NCBI GenBank assembly: GCA_002189035.1
Contig: NEEC01000019.1
Coordinates: 930,001 to 994,000 of the forward strand
Source: Utricularia gibba
Lineage: Eukaryota > Streptophyta > Magnoliopsida > Lamiales > Lentibulariaceae
Direction of reading: 5' to 3'
DNA: 64,000 nt
Made by a program: the position numbers and the translations under genes. A model generated the notes under the pieces. That model ran no database searches. It saw nothing but the letters and a program-made list of their open reading frames with translations, and was not told the DNA's origin. How positions within the stretch are numbered: position 1 is the stretch's first letter; the number at the start of each line of letters is the position of its first letter. Of this stretch, positions 1 to 11,506 are shown piece after piece.

Positions 1-1373
1 CCGCATCTCGCTGCTGCTCTAACGGATGAAGTGATTGACGCGCTTCCTTATATTGATGACGACTACGGCAATCCCGTGGTTAAGGAGGAGGTGGACCGGT
101 TGGTGGAGGAAGAGATGCGCCGAAGCTCAAAGAAACCCTCTCACTTTCTCAAGGACCTTCCTCCACTCCCCAAATTCAGCTTTCAGGTACTTCGTCCTTT
201 GAGCTTGTTGCGTTTGTCGAGATTTTCCTGGACGACTCTATCGTTTTGTACCTAGGGTTTAGGGTTGTAAGGATTTTGAATTCATGTTACAACTCAAACT
301 ATGCAAATAGTAGGAATGGCTTACTCTTTTTGTCGTGATTTTCGTAAAACTAAATTCTATACATTGTTCACGCTGGGAATTGCATAAATTTGGGATGTTT
401 GATTGAAATCCGTGAGCCAGAGAAATAGAAATGTTGCTGAGTCTTTATGTGATCTGTGTTTCAGGATCATCCAATGCTTGCCAGGGAATTTGAGAGAGTT
501 CGAGCTGGGAAGCCCCCAGTGCAAATGGACACATCCAGGTACGGGCTTGAAGCACCACCTGTGAACAAACGAAATGATGAGTCTGCATGGCGGCAGTCAG
601 TTCAGAAAGCCCAACGTTTGCTGCAGCACCAAGTAGTGAGGTGATGCGATGCTTCTTTTTCATCAATGTAATCTCTTTTCTTCATGCCAGTGTTTCTTAA
701 TTTATCAATGAATGTTTCAACTCCGCGTTTAGGCTTGAAAATCTAGACTTAATGTCTGCTCATGGGCAAGAAGTTTGGAAGCTGTACAACAAGCAGTTGG
801 AAGCATTTCTATCGAGGTATCACTCAGTTCAGGCGTGACCATGTTCTCTGGGACGCTATCTTTTTGTTGAAGTTTGTAAATTACGCGTTTACAAATCTCG
901 TTTTTACAATATACATTTGCTTATAATTCTGGGCTCCTAGGTTACAAGCACAAGTCCAGAAGCTCAATGGGGAAATCGAATCAGTGAACCGGGAGAGAAA
1001 ATATCACCAGGTAGCCAGACGTATTTCTCTTTACCCTCTTTCCTGCTAGAAAAGTTGATGACATTTGTTAAGTCTGACGTCGTTCTTGTTACTGTTATAC
1101 CTACCATTCAGCAAACCACTGCCTATGAGCTGAATGCCCTGTCTGCACAATGGAGGGAACTTAGTTTGAAAAACATTGAAATCCAAGCGGCATGTTTTGA
1201 TATTGAAAACCATATTGAACGACTAAAAAGTGAAGCAGCAGAAAGGTACATTGTTACTGTGTAATATACCTTCTTCTTTTCCTGGCTTACTGCTTTGTTT
1301 CAAAAATGCACTTAGGGGCTGGAATTTAGAAGAGATTACCAACAATGGGCATACCCAGCATGCCCAAAATTAA
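1..1373 (+). CDS. MOS4: MOS4 / SPF27 (BCAS2 family) pre-mRNA splicing factor, 5' partial
   Basis: Core subunit of the Prp19/NineTeen (MOS4-associated) complex that activates the spliceosome; in Arabidopsis it is also needed for innate immunity. The window opens inside exon 1, already in frame with the family's N-terminal [14 protein letters not shown] block. Exons read as <1-186, 465-640, 733-816, 941-1010, 1112-1245 and 1316-1373, all with GT-AG junctions in matching phase. The open frame carries the family blocks [48 protein letters not shown] and, in the last exon, [10 protein letters not shown] before TAA at 1371-1373. The second half is heptad-like coiled coil, as in SPF27. Only the first one or two dozen residues and the promoter are missing. 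Family assignment is secure; the exact end of exon 6 rests on resemblance to the Arabidopsis C-terminus. Confidence 0.93.
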
Positions 1374-2781
1374 GGTATGGACGAATTCCTTTTGAACCGT
1401 AGCTAAACTGCAATAGATGATAGATACTTCGAAATGCTCAGAATGGCACCTCTGTGATCATATAGTGCCTTTTTCCATACACAGAAATACTGGTTTCCTG
1501 GATGCATTCCCTGAAGAGCAAAGCTCATTGTTCCTTCTTAGCGAGCCTACTGGCTGGCCCCGCAGAGGTTTTAAGGAATTGTTAGGCGTGTACTTCCTAG
1601 TTTTCAAGAATCAAACATTACATTGAAATGCATCTATTTGTTTGTCAAGTAGTAGGAAGTAATGCAATTAAAAAGCTGTAGTCTGCCTTCCAGGAGCCTC
1701 TGAAAGTTGCATCCCGACCAGGCTCTATGTAATTCATCTTACTGTGCTTTACTCAGAGAGGACTACTGCGACCGGTTTCGCCTTACTTTTTGCCACCATA
1801 AAGTGTTTGTGTGTTCATTTTATTTTACCATGTTTTTACCTTTGTTGAATGGTTAGGAAACTCAAAAGAATTTTTAGAAATTATTTACTTTGCCTATTAA
1901 AATTTCTTTATCGGGACATAATTTGTCCATAACTAATGCTCTATTTGAAACCATTTTTATTTTTAAAAAAATTGTTTTAGAAATAAATTTGTTAGCAACC
2001 TTCGAAAATTTAAGACGTTTTTCATTCTTAAAAAGGTGTAAAAACTCGATTCTATTTTATTTTAAGTATTTCTCAAAAAGTATTATTTGAAAAATTATAT
2101 CAAATAAATAATTCTGATAATTGGAGTTGAAGTTAAATAAATGAATTATGATGTGTTTGGTAAAATGTTTATCTTTTAAAAAATTACAACAATTTTATTG
2201 TCAATGATTATTGAATTTAAAAATATATTTATTTTTAATTTTTATTTTATTCAAGCAAAAATATTTTTATAGGATATTATGGTAACTGGACCTGCGAACT
2301 TGGGCTTTGCACTCGGCCGCACGCTCGGATTTCAGAGCAGGCCGATTGTTTTTTGTATGCATACTTTGTTCTTTGGGAAGTCACCGGCGACCCGGCAAAG
2401 GTTGATTGGCATGCGCGGGGACGGAACCGGAGGGTGACCCCCACCAGCAAACCATTGAAGAAGAGTTTAGTCAACGAAAGCGGCAGTCTTGTTGCTTCAT
2501 TGATTAGGACAACATCCGAGTTTTTCTAAAAAGCAACAGTTACCGATTGCCTGTACACTCATTTTAGAATCATTTTTACACTACCATGATCATGATAGTT
2601 GTACTATTCTATGGCACGCGCAGTTTTCATTTCCTCACCCAGTGTTCTCCCTTTCAATTGATATCCCCTGATTTTTTCTCTTTTGATTGAGTTTCTGGGA
2701 GAGTTCCCATATTACGTTGAAGACTCTGTTTCTGATCAAGGCCGCGTCTTGATTTTGGATGTGATTCATCTATTCTCTTCA
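1374..2781. other. Intergenic, MOS4 to SMG7L
   Basis: Holds the MOS4 3' UTR and then an A+T-rich tract (about 1810-2280) with no credible coding frame. From about 2280 to 2780 composition returns to average and probably contains the SMG7L promoter and leader. ORFs here are short and lack family similarity. Confidence 0.5.
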
Positions 2782-5736
2782 ATGGAGAAGCATGAGGTAT
2801 TTTCTGATGCTCTGCTGCTGTCCTTCAGGTTTGCTTATATGTGAGCTTGTGTATGTTCCTTATACCTGGGATTCGTGTTGCCCAAATCAGCACTATAAAA
2901 GTATGTGCATCCTTTAAGTTTGATTGTTTTGTTGCAGCTCATCAACACTGAAAAAGAGCTGGTGGCGTTGTTATATTCAAAGTGTCTTTCATATCATAGA
3001 GTACTTGAAATATACCGCGAAGCGTGCTTGGAATATGAGAAACGTTTGTTTAACAGCTTCGAATTGCTTGAGAGTCAAGAGGTGGAGTTCTGTTTGTGGA
3101 AGCTGCATTATAAGCTTATCCACGAATTTCGGAAAAGAAGCAGGCAAATACCTGATGTTAAGCATGAAGGAGAGGATAAAGCCATGAAGAATTTCAAGTC
3201 CTTTTTATCTGAAGCCACCAAGTTTTATAGGCATTTGGTTTACAAATTGAGGGAAACATGTGGTTTTCCAAATGAAACATTCTTGAATGGTACAACTCAT
3301 CATAGCTTGGGCTTGGTAGAGCCTGCAAAGATGCAAACTTGCCAGTGGACATGCCATCGTCTCTTGGTCTGCCTTGGAGATATTGCAAGGTATATTGAGG
3401 TAGCTAGAAAGCCTTCTGAAGGCTGTGACTGGTCAGCTGCAGCTAATTACTATGTTGAAGCAGCTAGAACATGGCCATGTAGTGGAAATCCACATAACCA
3501 GGTGCATGACCTTTTTGTGTCTTGACTATCCAACCACAGTTCATCACTTCGTTACATTATACAATTTGCACCACCATATAAGTAGGAATTTTAATACTCT
3601 GTCTTTGGCCTTCTCGAATCTAACTTGAAGTTAATTTGCAGTTGGGTCTACTTGCAACGTATTTTGGTGACGCTTTCCTTGCACTTTACCATTTTGTGAG
3701 GAGTTCCAATGCCAAGGAGCCTTTTCCTGATTCGCAGAGAAACATTGATTTACTTTTGGAAAGGGTAAAGTTCAATGCTTAACATGGGCGTTTCGTCTAG
3801 ATGGCGGTTTATTTGTGCAGCTTTATTAGGAAGAAAAAAAAAAAAAAAGACGTCTTTTAAAGTGCTAGTGTCCCTAAGTCCTTAATATAGTTGCTAGAGT
3901 AGGTTGACGATCCCTTCCCTTTTATTTTGCAGGACGCAGCTGTGAAGGTGCCTGAAGAGTACAAGCAAAATGTGTTGGACTTTTCAAATCTTTCAAAAAA
4001 AGGTTACCTTAGAAAGGTGAATAAGAATGTCGATGAGCAGTCTGATATGTGGATGACTGTGGTCAGCATGACAAGCATTCTGTTACGTGAATCCAGGTGT
4101 TCTCCCAGTTTAAATAGATATCCAGCCAATGTTTTACTGTTTGTTACTGATGAGCTTCAATTTATTTTCATGTCTTTCATACAGTTCAGATGAGTTGCGT
4201 TGCACGTTTCTCTTTGCCTTGCACTTATTGGAAGCTTTCCTCTCTGAGGATGATGTGAAACTTGACTCTTCACTGGAATGCCATCAACAATTGGATTCAT
4301 CAAACTGCGGTCCGCACCGAGTCCTCCAACTTGTTTCAATATTCATATTTACTGCTAATCATCTCAATGAAGGAAAGCCATTGGCCCTTGCTGCTATATT
4401 CATTTTCATGGGCCGCATCACTGAGCGATGTCTCAATGAAAATGGAAACAATTGTTGCTCTCTTTTACCTGGGATACTGGTCTTTTTGGAGTGGTTGGTT
4501 GAAGCTTTTGATGCAGTAGAAGCAAGCAATAGTGATGAAAGAGTTATGACTTCCTTGTCATACTTCTCTGAAACTTTGATTGATCTTATTCATCAGATGG
4601 AGCTCCTGGTTAAAGATGAACAGAACTCTCTCGGTCCAGCTCTATGGGAAGACCATGAGCTAAGGGGCTTCCATCCTCTTGCTGGTGTTCATGAGATGCT
4701 TGATTTCAGCTGTGGTGAAGAGTACAGGAACGACTATATGAGTGGAACAGAATGGCGAGCCAAGCGCATACTTCGTGGGGCAACATCTCTGATGAAGTTT
4801 ATCTCAAATGAAAAACTGGGAAGCACTTCGCATTTTTCTCTGAAGGAGATAAGAAAAGGTGCAAATGCAGACAAGAAGGAAAGTTTGTATGAGGAGACGA
4901 GCGGGAGTTCCTCTGAAGATGAAGAAGTGATAGTGTTCAAGCCTGTAACTAGACACAGCTGTCCACCACTTTATACCTCTAAACCGGCACATCTTCCCCA
5001 TGGAATGAACGAGGAAACGATGAGACGTATTACATTTTCGCCCAGTCTGACAACTGAAGAAACCAGTGGACTTAGTTTTTGCTCTTGTGGGAGAAACGTG
5101 AAGCTGTCAATACATGAGACCCCAAATGACCCGATGTTTTCGCCATACCTTCCTCCACCCTCCCTCAGCTCTTGGAATATGGGCGCTGAGCTGAACTTGA
5201 ATGCAGAAAGAGAACACAGACGGAATGATCTTTGCAGTAGAATACCACCTAGCCCTATTGATGAAATGTCATCTACTTACACATCTGATGACTCTGGAAC
5301 TTATGAATCCAAAATGTGCCTGAACCCTCTGCCTCATCCTGCTCCGATCCCTTCGGCGCCATTATTACCGGAAGAGGCCATCTGGGAGGGAGGCCATGCT
5401 CTGTTTCCACATGAATATGGAAGGGATAACAGTTTCTTTGCTACAACACCAGTTTTTGACTATCATCCAGTGGCTGGGTCTGGTTTCGGACAATTGGATT
5501 CGAGCTCCGCTCGTGGGATGAGTTCTTCCGAATGGCTGCATCATTACAGAAACAACCAAAATCCTCCTCTTATGAATCCACTACCTTGTTATGGTGATTT
5601 TACCATGAACAAACTATCAAGGCTTCAGCTTTTTGATCACCGCAGTGATCATGGTTTGGATTCAAAGCCAGTGCTCCGCTGGGGAACTCCACAACTTGAT
5701 CCTAGCTTTCATTTCGCTCATGGAGCAAAAGAGTAG
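2782..5736 (+). CDS. SMG7L: SMG7-like protein (EST1/SMG5-7 family, NMD-related)
   Basis: Member of the SMG5/6/7-EST1 family, whose 14-3-3-like plus TPR-like N-terminal module binds phospho-UPF1 in nonsense-mediated decay. Exons are 2782-2796 (ATG, five codons), 2938-3501, 3642-3764, 3933-4096 and 4185-5736, all phase-consistent and giving about 805 residues. Exons 2-3 hold the EST1 N-terminal domain, including LYSKCLSYHRVLEIYREA and the hallmark stretch around AANYYVEAARTWPCSGNPHNQ running into LGLLATYFGDAFLALYHFVR. Exon 5 encodes the EST1 DNA/RNA-binding-type helical domain (including the region around LWEDHELRGFHPL), followed by a long low-complexity tail rich in Ser, Pro and acidic residues. 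The length and the tiny first coding exon resemble Arabidopsis SMG7L better than SMG7. The start is chosen because MEKHE joins in frame to LINTEKELVALL. Whether it acts in NMD is inferred from the family. Confidence 0.9.
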
Positions 5737-6016
5737 AAGTAAGATGTACGGTTACAGTGCAGAATGAGTTTCGCATTGAGTCCTTTTTCACTGTGTTATG
5801 GTTAGTGATGTTAATGAGGCTATATAACAAGATCATAGCATGAATATTGAAGATTTTCAGAAGAGCATATCACGCTAAACACCTTTGACACTAAAAAGGA
5901 GTAGCCGAACCGGACCGACCGGACTCCATTGCCGGCCTGGCAAAACCAGAGGTCTCCCAATGTTGCAAGATGCAATCTTGACTTGAACCCTTGGTTATTT
6001 TTCTTTGGTGGAAGTG

Positions 6017-6958
6017 ATGGAGGCTGGAGAATCGAATACTGACAGACGGGGCGTCTCGTCGGCGACGGCAGTCTTGGTCGGAGCCTTGGCGCCGGGGGTC
6101 AATGTTTGTGCCAATTTTTCTTAACATTTTCGTGATTCGATCTCTTTCTGGAACGAGTAGTATTGATTTCTGGTGTTTCGGAATTGCAAATTTAGGCTCC
6201 CACATGGAACGCGCTCAAGATCGCATTTTTATTGCTTGGATTTTGCCTTGCTGCGTTGTTGGGATTAGCGTTCTCCTCCAGTGATTCTGATTTGCTGTTC
6301 CATGTTGCCCTTCTCCTCCTCATCACTGCGACACTTTTTTTTCTTCTTTGCAGGTATTCACCTTTCTTGTTCTTTTTCTCTATTCTTTATCGGAGCACCC
6401 ATATGCGTTCTCTATGGGCAACCGCATCTAGAAGAAAAGATTTTAGTTTTAACTGAGTTTCTGTCTCCCAGTCAATTACTCCATACTGGGTTCGCTTCTA
6501 GTTTCAATCTTCCTTGTGGTATACTTCTTGTGCTTCAACTTCTGCACAGTTTGATCATCTTCTAGTTTCCAAACAAGGGTTCTCTGTTCAGTACTTGTGC
6601 TCTTCCCTTTGATTAGGCAAAGCAAAAAGATGTGATTAGGAGAAAAGAAGTCTAAATTCTGCAATTTAGTTGATTTTCATGTTTCCTTGGCAGTTCTTCT
6701 GGTATATCATGTGTGCTTTTCCCTTTGATTGGGTTTGAGTTTCGATATGCCCTGTGAATCTGTGAATAACACCCCAATAATTTGCTCTGCACAGCAGTTT
6801 TTCGCTTCATAGATTTCCAGCGCCATTTTACTCACATTTCTGTTTCTGATTATTGAAGCTTCCTTGCTGAAACTGGTCTTGTATCAGTTGACCATCAAAT
6901 GAAGGAGATGGGATTCATACCCAAAAGCACCATGGATGAGAACAAGAAAGCTGATTGA
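6017..6958 (+). CDS. Small two-TM ER protein, Pkr1-like V-ATPase assembly factor
   Basis: Not obvious as an ORF because it is split into three exons: 6017-6103, 6196-6353 and 6859-6958, together 114 residues. Exon 1 encodes a hydrophilic N-terminus ending ALAPGVN. Exon 2 encodes APTWNALK followed by two hydrophobic helices (about residues 36-54 and 62-82) separated by a short SSSDSD loop. Exon 3 gives FLAETGLVSVDHQMKEMG and a charged tail ending KKAD. Junctions are GT-AG and keep frame. The layout matches plant proteins annotated as ER factors for vacuolar H+-ATPase assembly (Pkr1 family), which act on the Vo sector in the ER. It lies about 280 bp downstream of the SMG7L stop, on the same strand. 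The splice model is strong; the function is by family resemblance recalled from memory. Confidence 0.77.
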
Positions 6959-7100
6959 TTTCATTCTGAACATCGTTACATCTAACTCAAGGATCTGTAG
7001 CTTGCTCGTGGGCTGTGATTCCAGCTTCATTAGAAGGGTACATACCATAGCATTTTACTCAACTTGTTGCTTATTTTACTGGAGTTGAGACGGCCGTGAT

Positions 7101-7660
7101 TCAGTACTTGTTCTGATCTTCGTCTTCCACGCGCCGTCGCCTCTCGTCCACCACCTTCTGATCCATAACCTTCTCCTTTTCATCTTGAGCAGGCTTATTA
7201 ACATGATCCTCTATACCCATATCGTCTTCATCATAAGATTTGCCCATCACCGTCTCCCACGCCCTTTTCGCGGCTGTTTTCGCCGTCTCCGTCCAGTCCT
7301 CCGCCGTCTCTTTTCCCCGATCCGCTCCCTGCTTCACCCAGTCCCTTGTCCTGTCCGCCATTTTGTCAGCACTGTCCAATGTCTTCTCCCTCAGACTCTC
7401 GTTTCCAGGTTCCGACTCGGCATCCCTGATGAAGGTGTCGTTATCGTACGGGTCGCTTCCATCTCCATTTGCTCCCTGATGGGCAACCATTAAAACTTGG
7501 CGTATAAAACAAACCCAATGAAAGAAACAGGCCCGTCTCTTACCTTGCTCGAATCCGAAGACATGGAAGCTCCGGCGCAGCGGAGGGCGTAGATCGAGCT
7601 CCCCGGAAAAGCTTTCACATTCAGCAACGCCGCCGCAACCCTCGAGTTAATCATCGGCAT
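7101..7660 (-). CDS. LEA-like hydrophilic protein, probably organelle-targeted
   Basis: Two exons on the minus strand: 7660-7544 (39 codons exactly) and 7475-7101, giving 163 residues. Exon 1 encodes an N-terminus rich in Ala, Ser and Arg with few acidic residues (starting MPMINSRVAAALLNVKAF), typical of a mitochondrial or plastid presequence. Exon 2 encodes a very hydrophilic, Lys/Glu/Asp-rich region with amphipathic repeats such as KTLDSADKMADRTRDWVKQG and AKTAAKRAWETVMG, typical of LEA group proteins that become helical on drying. It resembles a small plant family annotated as LEA (similar to Arabidopsis At4g13230 by memory). A palindromic ABRE/G-box about 85 bp upstream of the ATG fits ABA- or drought-responsive control. 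Its 3' end faces that of the Pkr1-like gene. LEA class is well supported by composition; targeting is inferred. Confidence 0.75.
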
Positions 7661-7743
7661 CTTTCCACCCTAAGCTCTCACACCCGCCCTGCACGATAAA
7701 GAAACCAAACACCAAGTCATACGGTTCCGCTTAGTGACACCGC

Positions 7744-7763
7744 GACACGTGTCCTGGCGTGTC
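7744..7763 (-). promoter_or_regulatory. ABRE/G-box palindrome with CE3-like element, LEA promoter
   Basis: GACACGTGTC at 7744-7753 is a perfect palindromic G-box/ABRE, followed within a few bases by a GGCGTGTC motif (7756-7763) resembling the CE3 coupling element. The pair lies 84-103 bp upstream of the LEA start codon. ABRE plus coupling element is a known arrangement in ABA-responsive LEA promoters; activity here is inferred. Confidence 0.55.
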
Positions 7764-8115
7764 ACCCTCCAATTTGGGCCTGATAAACCCCGGCCCATTA
7801 CGACTAGTCTTCCCGGGGACGAGAGCGCCCGGATTTTGAAAACCAGCGGAGCAGCAGAGCAGACCCACCACGAGACCAGACGCATTTGGCTCAGAGACGA
7901 CTGCCCCGGAAAAAGAGCACTCCCTCAATGATCACACCAACGTAAAGAAGGCACTCAGTGGGCTGGGCATCCACTTTCGTTGATCCCTTTCCAGGTATTT
8001 TGGCATCCCTCGCTTATTCGGCTTCTAGACCACAGCACAACGCAAACAAGGATCCAGTTCTCTGGTGTTTGTTTAGGAAAACGCTTGTTGCTGCACTTCC
8101 AGAGGGGACGACAAC

Positions 8116-8424
8116 ATGTACTGCAGGACGAGGGTGGTGTTGTGTCTCATCGTCGTGATCCAGGGAGTGTGGCTGGCTGGCTGGCTGTCTGCGGAACAAC
8201 AGTTGGAATCTGTTGGCACGTCATCGTTACCCAATCATATGCTGCGCGATTTGTGGCAAATCCCCTTTTTCAAGATGGAATGCAATTTGGACACGCTTGT
8301 CCAGATGCCACATCCCCATCCTTCCCATGTGCCGATTCCTATTCTAAGAAACTGTAATGGAATTTACCCTTTTCCGAGACGATCACAAATTGTGTTGTGG
8401 ATTCCTAAATTCGTTTTTGAGTGA
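8116..8424 (+). CDS. Possible small secreted protein (102 aa), unrecognised
   Basis: A single-exon ATG ORF in otherwise non-coding DNA. Its first 26 residues look like a classic signal peptide: MYCRTRVV, then a hydrophobic core of Leu, Val and Ile, then a WLSA end with a plausible cleavage after Ala. The mature part of about 76 residues has only two Cys and a PHPHPSHVPIP proline/histidine stretch, and matches no peptide-hormone family I know (not CLE, IDA, RALF or EPF). The tail looks less constrained, so the true 3' end may differ by splicing. It could equally be a chance ORF. No function is proposed. Confidence 0.25.
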   Translation: MYCRTRVVLCLIVVIQGVWLAGWLSAEQQLESVGTSSLPNHMLRDLWQIPFFKMECNLDTLVQMPHPHPSHVPIPILRNCNGIYPFPRRSQIVLWIPKFVFE

Positions 8425-9434
8425 TTATGGACCTGAAAAACACTCACTGAAAACACTTGTTGGTATTAGGCAGCACCGCACTGCTTGTTGGTGGTCAATA
8501 TGATTGGTTCCATTCCATGAAAAGTTAACCCTGTCCGGAACTGGAATCTGGGTTTTGAGCCCTCTTCTCGGCATCTTTTGTGGATGATCCGCGACCCGGT
8601 CGGAAGTCTGTCTGCTACGTCTCTGTAATTCTCAGAAACCCCATTTCGAATAGTTTGTGTCACGACTCACGACCCATCGGAAAAACCCTTTGTATAAGTT
8701 CTTTCTCATCATTTTATTTCATCTCTCTTCCTTTTACAATCTTCTTCGAACAAGTCATTACATTCACCATTCTTTAGAAGCTTTAACCATCTGTTTAAGA
8801 TTTGTTTTAACTAATTATTAATCTAAATTTGATTACAATCTATATTTTTTGTATGATATTATTTGTTTTGAATATTTAATTTTTATAATTTCATATTTTC
8901 CATAGTTTTTGGATAATAGATTTTGGGTGTTCATCCATCATGGAATTATCTTAAATCAAATATTTTTGGAATTCTTATGCGTAAGAAAAGACTTCTTATA
9001 AATTAGGGTTTATAATATTTTTTTTATTTTCATTTTACTTAATCTATTTCATTCTCCCAATTTATAATTGATGTGAGATTCGTTTAACGTTATTGATCCC
9101 CTTCTAAAGCCTTATTACACACTTATGTTATGTTCGATCTCATGTTCGTTAATTTAAAAAACTAATTTTCAAACTCATGTGTTTGCTAAACCTTAGACGA
9201 ACTTTACATGAAAATACAATTTGAAGGAATCAGACAAGTGGTGTATTAGAAGGGTAGTACATTGTGCATGGTATGTAGTGTACTATGAGTAGTACGTCCA
9301 AGTTTTTTGTTATTTTTTTTTCTCCGCACTGTCGGAATGAAATTCTATGGACTTTAAAGCGAAAAAGAGGGAATCTAACTTCGCTTGATAAAAAGCCTTG
9401 AGCTTCATACACCTCCCCTCAGGTGCGAAGCCGA
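8425..9434. other. Intergenic upstream of SPL gene
   Basis: A+T-rich from about 8700 to 9230, including one eroded copy (about 8845-8905) of a dispersed repeat also seen at 10.7, 28.8, 28.9, 39.7, 55.4 and 57.4 kb. The last 200 bp are presumably the SPL promoter and leader. No gene seen. Confidence 0.5.
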
Positions 9435-10151
9435 ATGGAGAGAGACAACAAATATTCTGAAATGGGCGATGGGGAGGAGGACGAAGACACTTCCTGGGCT
9501 GCTTCCAAACAGATCGAAGGCGGATCCTCTTCCTCTTCCTCTTCCTCCTCCTCTCAGCGCCGCCCCTGTCAAGTCGACGCTTGCGCCACCAACCTGGCTC
9601 ACGCCAAGCCGTACCATCGCCGGCATAAAGTGTGCGAGTTTCACGCCAAGGCTGCCGCGGTTCTCCTCCAGGGATCGCAGCAACGCTTCTGTCAGCAGTG
9701 CAGCAGGTTCGTTCTCTGTTCATGCAGCCAACCAAACCTGTTTGCTTATACCACCACTCTTTATAGCAATGAGGTTTACCTCAACTTCGATCCTTCTATT
9801 GTAACCCCAACCTGCACCGCTTTGAGAGGTGTTGTGTATGACAAGACACTACCAACCTCAAACTGTCGCAGGTGCCTCAAAAGTAGCAAAAGAAGTTGAA
9901 ACCTCAGACTCTTGTTTCGTTTTACTCACCTTTTTCACCACGAGTGATCCTTTCTAACAGAAAAGAAAAAGCCCGCCATGAGGGGAGAAAGGGAAAGGAA
10001 TACGATGAACTCCATTCTCTTTTCTAACAGTCTCGCCATGGCTCTCAGGTTCCATGAACTTTCTGAGTTCGACGACTCGAAGAGGAGCTGCCGGAGGCGT
10101 CTGGCGGGACACAACGAGAGGCGCCGCAAGAGCACGTACGATTCTCAATAA
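9435..10151 (+). CDS. SPL3: Short SBP-box transcription factor, SPL3/4/5 type
   Basis: Two exons, 9435-9706 and 10049-10151, encode 124 residues. After a short acidic, poly-Ser N-terminus comes a complete SBP domain: [31 protein letters not shown] and [10 protein letters not shown] with the two zinc-binding sets, then [19 protein letters not shown], which contains the bipartite nuclear localisation signal. The intron splits the Arg codon after QQCS, the conserved position in this family. The small size, the acidic N-terminus and the stop just after the domain identify the SPL3/4/5 clade, which promotes vegetative phase change and flowering by activating meristem-identity genes. As in that clade, a miR156-like site lies in the 3' UTR rather than in the coding region. 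The alternative non-AUG upstream start at 9423 is not needed. Confidence 0.93.
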
Positions 10152-10191
10152 ATAGGATGGTTGTTGCAGTTGTTGGTGAGTATGTGGAGTA

Positions 10192-10211
10192 GTGCTTTCT
10201 ATCTTCTGTCA
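10192..10211 (+). promoter_or_regulatory. miR156 target site in SPL 3' UTR
   Basis: GTGCTTTCTATCTTCTGTCA, 41 bp after the stop codon. Against the usual SPL site (GTGCTCTCTCTCTTCTGTCA) it differs at two bases. Paired with miR156, nucleotides 1-10 match perfectly, nt 11 is an A:G mismatch, nt 14 mismatches as in most SPL sites, and nt 15 is a G:U wobble. The position in the 3' UTR matches SPL3/4/5 genes. Confidence 0.85.
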
Positions 10212-11506
10212 TCTGTGGAATCGCCCTTCATAAAAGAACTCGTCTTCGAGGGAGAAGACCTGCTCAGAATCCCCTATATGAGATCAGATGTGTGGTGTTG
10301 TAAATCCTCTGAGAGATGAACTTCAGAGTGCTTGCTTGTTGTCAATGGAGTCCTTTTGTTGCTAAATTTGTTCTCTGAGTTGCAACCCCATTTCCTCGAA
10401 ACTAACCCATTTATTTACTCCTCCACTCGCGCCACTACACCACGCATTCTTTCAATTCTTTTTTTTTAATTTTAAAAAATATAAAATAAACAAAATCAAA
10501 TCTTGATTAATTAATAAAACTAAACAGTGGAGACTAAAGAGCTCTTCTTTGGATACCTTTTGCCATGCATGAATGATCATAAAATTTAAATTATTTGAAT
10601 GTAAATACAAATAAGTTATTTTTTATATATAATATTACATGAAAAATATACACATGCTATCTTGTAACGATACATATTCTTTTTGTATAATATTATTTGT
10701 TTTAAGTATTAAACCTTTACGATTTTACATTTTTTTTAAAAAATTTTTTTATACAAAATTAATATCATTCATATATTTAATCATGTTCTTTATCTTATCT
10801 GTAAATCAATATAGCACATTATAAATAAGCATTACCTCACATACTTGAGGTTTAGTGTTATTAAATTTTAAAATAACTAAACCTCATTTGAAGAAATCAA
10901 ATGTTCATTTGACATTTTTTTCCCTATATTCATTATTTTTTATTTATACTAAAAAATAATAAGAATACTATTTATGTTTTTACATAAATAAAATCTCTAG
11001 AACATATTTTCCATTCTATTTTTAATTAATCAATCAATATATGTTATGCGATCTACGTATGCCTGTCATATATATGTATTCCTATTAAAGCATTTATGAA
11101 TATATTTAAATCTAATGATCAAAAGTTGTACATCATGGAAGTGAAGTAACGCACCATGAGATTAATATTAATATTTTATTTTATAAAATATTATTTTTTA
11201 ACGTTCACTTTTTGAGGTGGAGGAATACGCACCCCTCCACCTCTGAAGAAAGACAAGGCTCTTTACGGTGCTTTTTATGCAAAGAGACGTTTTCGTTCTC
11301 TCGTCAAAAGTGGTGGGTTTCTCGTGTCCACAGAATAACAACCAGTGCACAGTGCACACATTCATTATCATTATTTTTCAAAAAAAAGAAAAGAAAAGGT
11401 ATTCCAGCCCGGAGGCCTGAAACTGGTTATTACCTTTCAGCTACAGGGATTGTGTCTGTTTCTATGCCTCAAGAACAGCAGCAGCTGCTGCAGCTGATTC
11501 AGGAAA
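10212..11506. other. Intergenic, SPL to DEG15 (convergent)
   Basis: SPL 3' UTR followed by an A+T-rich tract (about 10440-11200) with a dispersed-repeat copy at about 10671-10735. The segment 11210-11500 is less A+T-biased but shows no convincing gene; it lies beyond the DEG15 stop and may hold its 3' UTR. Confidence 0.5.

Noticed and set aside
7185..7493. Plus-strand 102-aa ORF over the LEA-like gene
   Set aside because: Shadow of the minus-strand LEA exon; the minus frame has LEA composition and correct splicing, this one has neither.
9310..9735. Minus-strand 141-aa Arg-rich ORF
   Set aside because: Antisense shadow of the SBP-domain exon; composition simply mirrors the poly-Ser and Arg codons.
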